The notes beneath the pieces were generated by a model that did not search any database, had not been told where the DNA came from, and saw nothing but the letters and a program-made list of their open reading frames with translations. The position numbers were made by a program, and so were the translations under genes. Positions 56,270 through 64,000 of a stretch of 64,000 bases of DNA are shown piece by piece; within the stretch, counting starts at the first letter, position 1, and every line of letters begins with the position of its first letter. This DNA is from Corylus avellana (Eukaryota > Streptophyta > Magnoliopsida > Fagales > Betulaceae), in the NCBI RefSeq assembly GCF_901000735.1, contig NC_081546.1:18289220-18353219 (forward strand), read 5' to 3'.

Positions 56270-57760
56270 AAAAAACCCAAATACGTAATACCAAATAGAC
56301 AGTACCAAAAATACAATCCAAATAGAGAGTACAAAAAAAAAAAACAAGTACCCATTAACCCGTTATTCTAAAGTTCCCTCAAATGTTGCCTTGACTTGAT
56401 TCAACTCCCGTGAGTAGAACGGCACTGTAAAAAGTAAATTATTGTTATGATCTCCCATTATTCTTACTGCTTTATGTAAAAAGTAAATGAGTCTCATTTG
56501 TTTGCCGCTTTTTAAAGAAAAAAGTTGCAATAACTTTCTCTTTTCTCCTCCGAATATATTGAACCAACATTTGTTCCTAAACTCCATTAAATTAATTTGT
56601 GATGTACACATTCGATCAATTGTTCTGATAAAATAAAATAAAATGCAAAAGGAAGGCTGAGACACATTAACAAAGACTCCAATATAATATTTACGGTGGA
56701 AGATAAATCTAACAATATCTGAAAGTTGGTTAAACAAATTACATGTAAAAATAATTGAAAGCATATAATCTATTCGTAAACCCCACTTTTTTTACACACA
56801 TAGTTACGAAATGCCATTGGCCACGTTGGGAGACACGTGTAAGCATTATTTTCATGCCCTTAAATATGGAAAATGTTAAGGTCACAACACAAACTCAACT
56901 CATAACTAACTTCTTTCTTACGTGTCATTTAAAAAAAAAAAAAAAATTAATAGAGAGGATTTTGGGATTTTGAAAATTTGGGAAAAAAGACAATTTGTAC
57001 GTTTGATTTAAAATTCAAATTTTTTTTACACGAAGGAGAGAAGTTAGCCATGAATTAAGTTTGTGTTGTGTCCGTACCAAACCTCCTTAAATATACAGGA
57101 AATAAAAGATAAGGGGCGCTTCTTCTCATCTCTAGAGGATGGTTTTTCTCATCCCCTTCTCCCTCTCAAAATAAACATGCTAACTTAAAGCCTTCTTTAT
57201 CTTACAGGCACCCATTCTCATATTGGGGGATGGGGATCTCTCATCTCAGCTCAACCACGATAATGACTATCATGGTAGGAGATTCCCGAACCCGAAAATG
57301 CTCCAACAATTCCCAATAAACCCAGGTAATAAACCATCAATGCTCGATAGAAAACACCGGGCGGTGGAAATTTTTATATATTCAGAAATAAATAACCATA
57401 TCTTCTCCCAATTACATATAATAAGTTCCACGAGTTCGATACATTTAAACAAAATTATTACAAACGGAACGTTTAATATGCCGAAATCACAAGTCTAAAA
57501 CGATGCGTTTCCCTTAAGCATTAAAATATGCATTTAATGGTCATTGCAGCTAACCAACATTTCATACCAACAATCTGATCATGCTTTCTACCAGTTTCCT
57601 ACAAACAAATTTATGCACTTTATTCACACAAAAAAATAAATAAATAAATAAATTAAATAATCTTTATCCACTTTAACTTCATCTCTTTCATTTTCTACAA
57701 ATTGGTTGTCTTAAATTTTGACCCTAATTGGCTGCAAATGCAGCGCGGATAAATTATAAG
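56270..57760. other. copy-2 interval opposite the copy-1 gap
   Basis: About 1.5 kb with no counterpart visible because copy 1 has N here. A minus-strand frame of 133 codons (56764-56363; FRNKCWFNIFGGEKRKLLQL) and a plus-strand frame at 57223-57498 (MGDGDLSSQLNHDNDYHGRR) are open but unrecognised. No clear transposon ends. Confidence 0.3.
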
Positions 57761-58215
57761 TTATAGTTATATATTTTAAACAATAATTAAATTTATTGAA
57801 TTATTGAATTATTTTATTAATTTATTTTTTTAAGTACTTTTAGTCAATTTTTGTTCAATTTTGTTTTTTAATCTTAACCCTTGTAAACTAAAATTCTTGT
57901 TCCATTGCTATAGGCTTTATTATTATTTTTTTCACTTTTATTTTATTTTTTTTTATTTTTTTATTTTTTAATGTTACTCTGCCCGTAGAGTTAGTTTTAC
58001 AAGGGTTAATTTATGTTTAAATGTTAAGTTTAAATCGTGTCGATATATATATATACCAACTATTTAATTAAACCGGTAAGGTCTCTCAAATTTAGTCTAC
58101 TAAATCCATATTAGAATGGTGTGAGTTTCTCTAATTAAGCCCGAGGTATTGGGGAACGCAAAAAATCGATAAATAATTGTAAAAGATTTGACTTCAAAAC
58201 GGTAAAGGCTGAGGA

Positions 58216-58457
58216 TTCCATTTGGCAAATCCTTTTGCCTTAGATACTGTAGCTGACTTACAATGATGTGATATAAGTTTTTGAATTTTTTATATTGAAA
58301 AATGAAAAAGTTTTGCTTTGTAAAGATTTTTTTATTTAAATAATAATGAAACATGAATGAATTGATATAAAAAGTAAAAATAAAATAAAAATATTTTTTG
58401 TGTTGATTTTTTTGGAGAAAGGTGATTTGAACATTAAAATAGTTTGCCAAACGGACC
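58216..58457 (-). mobile_element. MITE with TTTGGCAAA/TTTGCCAAAC termini
   Basis: TCCATTTGGCAAATC on the left and inverted AGTTTGCCAAACGGACC on the right. Copy 1 has the same element at about 30141-30392 with a damaged left terminus, so it predates the duplication. Confidence 0.6.
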
Positions 58458-58856
58458 GTCTATAAATGACTGGGCAGTGCATTCAGTTTTGCTTGGAATA
58501 CTAACGTGGAAATCTGGAGATCGAGCTGGTTCATCCAGGAATGGCAAGTGTAGTTTACGTAATCAAATGCAGAACCATAAAAAAAGATTAATTCAAATAA
58601 GTTTTGCTCAACAAGATAGTTAACAATAATTTGAAGTCAATGGACATAATAATAATAATAATAATTAATAATTTATTTTTCATTTATTCTTTTAGTAGCA
58701 TACAAAACCACAAATTAACCAAACACAAGCTGTTTTACACAAAAAGAAAAGAAGAAGAAGACAAAGTAGATCTTTTGGGGAAAATGAGAAAAGCTAAAGA
58801 AAAAGATGACAGATTGAACACAAGGATGAATGCAAATTAAAACTGCCACAGAAGCC

Positions 58857-59508
58857 TTAACGAGTCATGCCCGGTGCAACAAATGGTGGCGTTGTGGCTC
58901 CGCTGTTCATTTTCTGAGCATTGGCTACCCAACCTGTATCACAACATCCGATGTCAAAAACCAAAGTTTTAATGCATGTAATTGTGCATGTACATTGATA
59001 ACATAATTGTCAAATGCCATGCCATCACTAATCTGATTATGACGCGTGTCACCTATAATAAAATAATTTATAAACGTATAGAAATTAAAAGTTTACCTAT
59101 AGTAGGGTCCACTCCACGGCTTTTGAGCTCACGGTACTCTTGACAAAGCGCGCAAGTAGTGCACCAAAAATGGACACAGCAATCCCCGCACGGATCTTCC
59201 GGCAACGAATACAAGGCTCTCAGTTTGGTTCGGTACGTGCACGTGTACAAACATGCACAACCTAAATGTGCTAGGGCGTAGTAGATCAAACCCCCGCAAG
59301 CACAAGCTGCAAAAATTAACACAAAGTAATGTCCAATTACATTCAAAAAATAAAAAATAAAAGATTCTAACCCAAATCATTTAATCCATCTACTCACTTG
59401 TTTGACCTCTGTCCACGATCTCAGCAACGCGGCCAAATGTGATGCAAGGACAACAGCAGGTAACACAACCTTGAGAATAAGAAGAAGAAAGAAGAAAAAA
59501 TTAGCAGG

Positions 59509-59548
<40 letters not shown>

Positions 59549-59732
59549 ATAGATCATATCATATAGATAAATACTATTTAATTTGTATAAATTAAAACAA
59601 GAAGAAATTCAAATTGTAGGATTGTATTAGAAATAGAAGAAGGGGCTTACAATTGGAGGAATCTTGAAAACAATCACAGAGCCCGGAGGACCATTGGCCT
59701 TCGGGTTGAGGGCCAGTATTATTGGGATACAT
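58857..59732 (-). CDS. PLAC8-domain protein (plant cadmium resistance-like), intact copy 2
   Basis: Four exons on the minus strand: 59732-59651, 59469-59398, 59306-59097 and 58933-58857, the same lengths (82, 72, 210, 77 nt) and phase-1 junctions as the paralogue at 30792-31646; 146 residues. Start [38 protein letters not shown] in exon 2; [20 protein letters not shown] membrane segment and [20 protein letters not shown] in exon 3; C-terminus [14 protein letters not shown]. It differs from copy 1 at only a few positions, for example CACGG versus CASGG in exon 3, so copy 1 has lost one cysteine. A (TA)n TATA region is at 59803-59831. Intron 1 contains another (TA)n run (59512-59546). No lesion seen; likely functional, substrate unknown. 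Confidence 0.92.
59512..59546. repeat. (TA)n microsatellite in PLAC8 intron 1
   Basis: About 35 bases of pure TA; the same intron in copy 1 has only a short TATATATATA (near 31443). Confidence 0.95.
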
Positions 59733-60014
59733 TTTAGCACTGAAAATATGTAGAGGGAAGAGAAGAGGAGAGCACGTTTTTAGCACTATGCTGGATTCAC
59801 TTCTTATATATATATATATATATATATATATAGCAAAAGCTCCCTATAGGTTGACCTTGACTTTGTGACAGAGGATGTGATACGATTAGTGGTCAAGTCG
59901 TGGTACTATAAATTATTAATTTTAGGGAGGTTTATTCACTTGCCAATATATATATATATATAATGCAAGAGTTGGATTAATAAATGTTTGGGATAACTTC
60001 ACTTAGAAGTTATG

Positions 60015-60410
60015 ACTTCTGAAGTATCATGCCTTTCGAAAAAAAAATTTCCTGAACTTTCATGTTCATTTTTTAAAATGTTGATTTGAAATTAAGGATC
60101 AATTTAAAATTTTATAAAAAAAAATTAAAAGAAATAGGGGTATAAAGGTTATTTCATCACTTTTAACGTCCAAAAACTGACGAAAGTGGTAGATTACATC
60201 GAATTGAAAGTTTGGGGTGAAATTGAGAAGTTCTGAAATTTGAGAGGGTCCTTCCAAATTGTATGATAGTTTAAGAGTCCTTTGTGAAGTTTTTCCAAAA
60301 TGATTTCTTCTTTTTTTTTTTAGTAGAACTGACATTTTTTTACACAACTTATCATGAACCCAACACTAACTCAACACTAATTTAGCAGGTTAGAGTTGAG
60401 AGTTGAGGGA
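60015..60410. other. copy-2-specific insertion, class unknown
   Basis: Copy 1 reads AAGTTATGGCATGACTC where copy 2 has AAGTTATG, then about 0.39 kb (starting ACTTCTGAAGTATCATGCC), then GATATGACTC. No inverted termini found; no coding content. Confidence 0.6.
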
Positions 60411-60428
60411 TATGACTCATTTAATTAA

Positions 60429-61339
60429 GGGTATTTGTATAATAAGTCACAAAGTCAACCCTCCAAAATTTTTAAATTCCTAAGTTGTTTTTTTTTTTGA
60501 AAATTTACTCTCTAGGTTAATGGAAATGACAATAAAATCCTTGCGGTCAAAATTTTTTAACAGCTGTTAGTCAAATTCAAAACGTATCATTTCACCTCAT
60601 TAAAATATTAATTTGTTATTAATTTAATTTTAAAATAAATCTAAAAATTGAAAAAAAAAAACAAAAACAAAAAACAAAAAAAAAAAACAAAAACAAAAAC
60701 AAAAACAAAAAAACAAACAAAAAACAAAAAACAACAAACAAACAAAGGGCCGGGTGGCCAAACCACCCCCCCATGCCCCTAGGGGTGGTTTGCCACCTCC
60801 TAGGGATGAAACCCTCAAATTGTTTTTGAGGGTTTGGCCCTAAGGGGTGGCCAAACCACACCCTTTGGCCATGGGGGCGGGGAACCACCCCCCATACGGC
60901 CGGGCGGCGAACCACCCCCAAACCGGCCGTATGGGGGGTGGTTCGGCCACCCCCTGTGGCCCTAGGGGTGGTTCGGCCACCCTCAGACCGGCCATCTAGG
61001 GTTGGACAAACCACCCCCAGGCAAAATCGGGTGCCCGGCCATCCCTTATGGGGTGGTTCGGCCACCCCTGTCCTTTCTTTCTTTTTTCTTTTCTTTTTTT
61101 TAAAAAATAAAAATAAAAATAAAAAATTAGATTTATTTTTAAATTAAATTAATATTTTAATGAGGTAAAATGATGCGTTTTGAATTTGACTAACGGCTGT
61201 TAAAAATTTTTGACGGTAAGGATTTTATTGTCATTTCCATTGACCTAGAGAGTAAATTTTTGAAAAAAAAAAAAAAAAAAAACTTAGGGATTTAAAAAAA
61301 TTTTGAGGGTTGACTCAAGGACTTATTATATAAATACCC
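60429..61339. mobile_element. Mutator-type foldback element with 9-bp TSD
   Basis: Inverted arms of about 270 bp begin GGGTATTTGTATAATAAGTC on the left, with the complement GACTTATTATATAAATACCC-like on the right. Flanking TTTAATTAA (60420-60428 and 61340-61348) is a perfect 9-bp duplication, the Mutator signature. Copy 1 at about 31926 has the single TTTAATTAA target. The loop (60745-61075) is GC-rich with iterated GGTGGTTCGGCCACCC palindromes. No transposase. Confidence 0.93.
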
Positions 61340-61449
61340 TTTAATTAAATTAGAATCGACTTATATAGTCTTATACATATACTTCGATACGATTCAAACT
61401 CAACACGTAACATCGGTTGGCAATTTTTGACACGCGCTACAAACTTATA

Positions 61450-64000
61450 CAAAATTAGCAGGTTAGGATTGAGGCATTTTACTTATTTAATTAAATTGAT
61501 CAAGTTATGATTAAATTATATAATCATGTATACATATGCCTCAATACAATTCTAACTCAACAAGTAAAAGATTGAGTTTGGTTTGACTTACGATTACCGA
61601 ATTAACAAAGGCTTGATCAGCTCAGAAACTTCTTAAAGTTTGAAAATGAGAGCCACTTATACATTACAATGCATTTCCATAATATCAAATCATTCAATAA
61701 ATTTCGAACGATGAGAAAACATAGAGGGAAGAACACTCTTCGCCATTCTTCCCTCCTCCCCTTCATATTCTTGTCCCTCGTCCTTCTGGTAACAGTACTT
61801 AGTGACTTCTCTGTAGTTTCTTTCGAGCTCTATTTTTGGTAATTTTGTTTTATATCTAGTTTGTAGATCTAGATCTAGCTTTTCAAACTCAGATCTACTC
61901 GTTTTCACCAGCCAATGCGTGTTTTCTCGAAGATGTCTATCATGCCGTGCTCTTCCCCTGGTGCTTGTATTGAGAATTTTTTTTTTATTTATTTATTTTT
62001 TTTTATCTTGGTTTTTGGGTCGAGGATGTGAGTTGTTTTCCTGACCTTTTAGGCCAAGGAAGAGTAGATCGGTGTGGAGATTATCTCTCACGGCCATAAA
62101 ATAAACTTTGAGAATTTGAGCTACCCATGTCTTAGATCTAGTCTGTTCGAAGCATATCTGTTTCATAGTTGTAATTATACATGGGTTAACGAAAGTTGAA
62201 GTCATAAATAATACTTGATTTTAAGAATTTTCATATTATATCTATGATTTTGTAATCTCATAATTTTGTACTATGATTTATCATAGTTTTATGCTAATCA
62301 ATAGCTTTATACTCTTAATCGTTTATTAAATAAATAAAATTACAAACGGATGACTCAAAAAGGTAGAAGTCCTGCAGGCCTATTAAAATATATATACATT
62401 AAACTTGAAAAGTAAAATATTTATTCATAGAAAATCTTTGACAAAAAAGAAATGTACATGACTATAAGAATGAGAAGGCTTCAAAAAAGAAATATATATA
62501 CACCACCAGTCTACGTGCATCCCAATCTTCAGTAAGTTGCTCTGAATTGTTATTAAGAACAACAAATGAAAAATAATTTATTTTTTTCCATCCCAAATTA
62601 TATTATGCAAGAGCAGTTCAATAAGAAACGACTGTTGGCCTTGCTTCCCAGCTTCCTTCTCTCCTTTCATGGGTCAATGTTTATCAAAAAGTATAGGTCT
62701 TGTTAGACTTTCATTTACCAGTTTATTAATCAACTTGTTCAAAGTCCATTTAATGAAATCAGCTTTTCAAAAGTTGCATTTAAATTCGAATTAATCACAT
62801 GATGATCAAGCGATTAGTGGAAGCAATGTATAAGATAAAAAATTATGCAAAAATAATCCGCACATTCTTTTTGTCTTATCCTCAATTAATTTCGGCAATC
62901 AACCCATCCACTATATTCTTTAATTAATTATTGGTTCACTTATTAAGCAGCAAAGCTTCATAGATTGACCTTGACTTTGTCAGAGATTAGACTATGAATA
63001 GTGGCTACTGATGTAAATAATTCTTAATTAGGTAGTTAATTCACTTATCAAGTTTCTTCATTAAAAAAAAAAAATTATTGATTGACTTGAATTTTGAGTT
63101 GAGAATAATTAGCTTGAATTTTCACCCTTAGTTTTTTTTTTTCCTTGAAGCAATCTTTTACATAGATTTGAGAGCACAAACTTAATTCTTCAAATTTTGG
63201 GTTACTCTAAAATAATCATCCCAAGATTATATATATATATATAAATCAACTTGTACGTAATTTATTGAAATATCAAGTTGCACAACTTGTCTGATTTTAA
63301 TTCCTATTAATTCATAAAATTCAATATTGTTTCATCTACGTTACATTTTAGTCAATTACAGCTAAAATGTGATGTTAAAATTTGTATATTAGTGAAATGG
63401 TTCAATTTATTTGGAATTAATTAAGAAGATGTGATCATGACCAGCTAGAATGTGGAAATTGCTTTGCAATATATATGCACGCAAGCTCGATCGCCTGCTG
63501 GAGAAGGGGCCAAGCATGTTGTGTGCAGGAATTAATTAATAGTCAACCCACCAATCATGGCGGTTCGTTGGAATTAATTAAGTGGGCTTTATTTCTCACT
63601 TATTTGCATGAACCACCAATCTGCATCTTATTCTTCAAATTAAGTCGGGGCTGTGTACATTGGTCAACTTAGAGAATTAAGATTTTCTCAACTTCAAATG
63701 AAATGGATATCCATTTAGTTACAGTAAAAGAGTATTTTTGTTCATTTAAAAAGTGAAAAGACAAAAATACTCATTTACTAATAACTAACTAGATATTATT
63801 CAATTCATATGAAATAAAGAGGATCGAACTCAAATGCCCATGTAATTATGAATCCTTTTTCCGGGCGTATTTTAGCATAATATATGTTCTGTGTTGGGTA
63901 TTGGGCCTGGCCCACACAAGGAAGGCTTGTGGGCCCATGAAGATAAGGCATGGCGTTCTGATCCAGCAATCCATCTAAGGGAGTGAACACCTCGCACAAT
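61450..64000. other. distal part of duplication copy 2
   Basis: Tracks 32365-35005 of copy 1 with small indels. No recognisable gene. The conserved short frame at 61690-61908 (like 32531-32824) and the one at 63805-63999 (like 34795-35022) are open in both copies but unrecognised. Confidence 0.5.

Larger units (their letters stand above)
55238..64000 (-). repeat. large segmental duplication, copy 2 (runs off window)
   Basis: Homologous to 27366-35040. Lacks the SINE, CACTA, hairpin inversion and GC-hairpin MITE of copy 1. Carries its own micro-MITE (55391), an interval of about 0.4 kb at 60015-60410, the 911-bp foldback (60429), and extra DNA at 63095-63240. Confidence 0.92.

Noticed and set aside
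60619..61147. Gly/Pro/Arg-rich frames on both strands
   Set aside because: They arise from the GC-rich palindromic loop of a foldback element.

Overview
This window is nuclear DNA from a flowering plant, most likely a dicot. It is AT-rich and has long intergenic stretches packed with plant transposon families: CACTA, hAT, Mutator-like, L1-type LINE, tRNA-derived SINE, LTR elements, MITEs and an endogenous pararetrovirus. The few host genes have introns with GT..AG borders. No bacterial operon structure is present. Six N-runs break the assembly; five are exactly 100 N, so they are placeholder joins of unknown size.

Host genes are few. (1) A family of small cysteine-rich PLAC8-domain proteins (plant cadmium resistance / cell number regulator type). 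Two four-exon copies look intact on the minus strand (30792-31646 and 58857-59732, 146 codons each). Decaying copies lie on the plus strand at 1.8-5.1 kb and 5.8-10.4 kb. (2) One MADS-box first exon of SVP/AGL24 type (21605-21786) whose remaining exons are not in the window. Everything else is mobile DNA or unassigned.

Layout. 1-1250: 3' end of a hAT element. 1590-10446: two near-identical 4-kb units either side of a 100-N gap, each with degraded PLAC8 exons; a CACTA element sits in intron 3 of the last one. 10.9-13.1 kb: probable organelle-derived DNA with a reverse-transcriptase fragment. 13186-14428: a complete miniature LTR element with target-site duplication (TSD) and primer-binding site. 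14886-15914: CACTA. 17.8-19.3 kb: LINE. 20.8-21.8 kb: MADS leader and exon 1. 23.6-24.3 kb: copia fragment. 25.2-27.4 kb: gap-bounded copy of 15.7-17.5 kb plus a stray CACTA piece. 27.4-35.04 kb: copy 1 of a large segmental duplication, with one intact PLAC8 gene. 35.6-39.5 kb: rearranged endogenous pararetrovirus. 39580-42147: LINE with a 16-bp TSD. 42.6-46.6 kb: hAT end, a 9-bp minisatellite and a large CACTA. 46656-52385: Mutator-like element with arms over 1 kb and two convergent broken genes. 52.6-54.9 kb: LTR-like and retroposed pieces. 55.24-64.0 kb: copy 2 of the segmental duplication, with the second intact PLAC8 gene.

The two copies of the large duplication serve as each other's reference. 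Where one is interrupted the other often shows the empty site. This dates a SINE, a CACTA element and a GC-hairpin MITE in copy 1, a 64-bp micro-MITE and a 911-bp Mutator-type foldback in copy 2, and a hairpin-bounded local inversion in copy 1. All coordinates and homologies were read by eye; no database search was possible.
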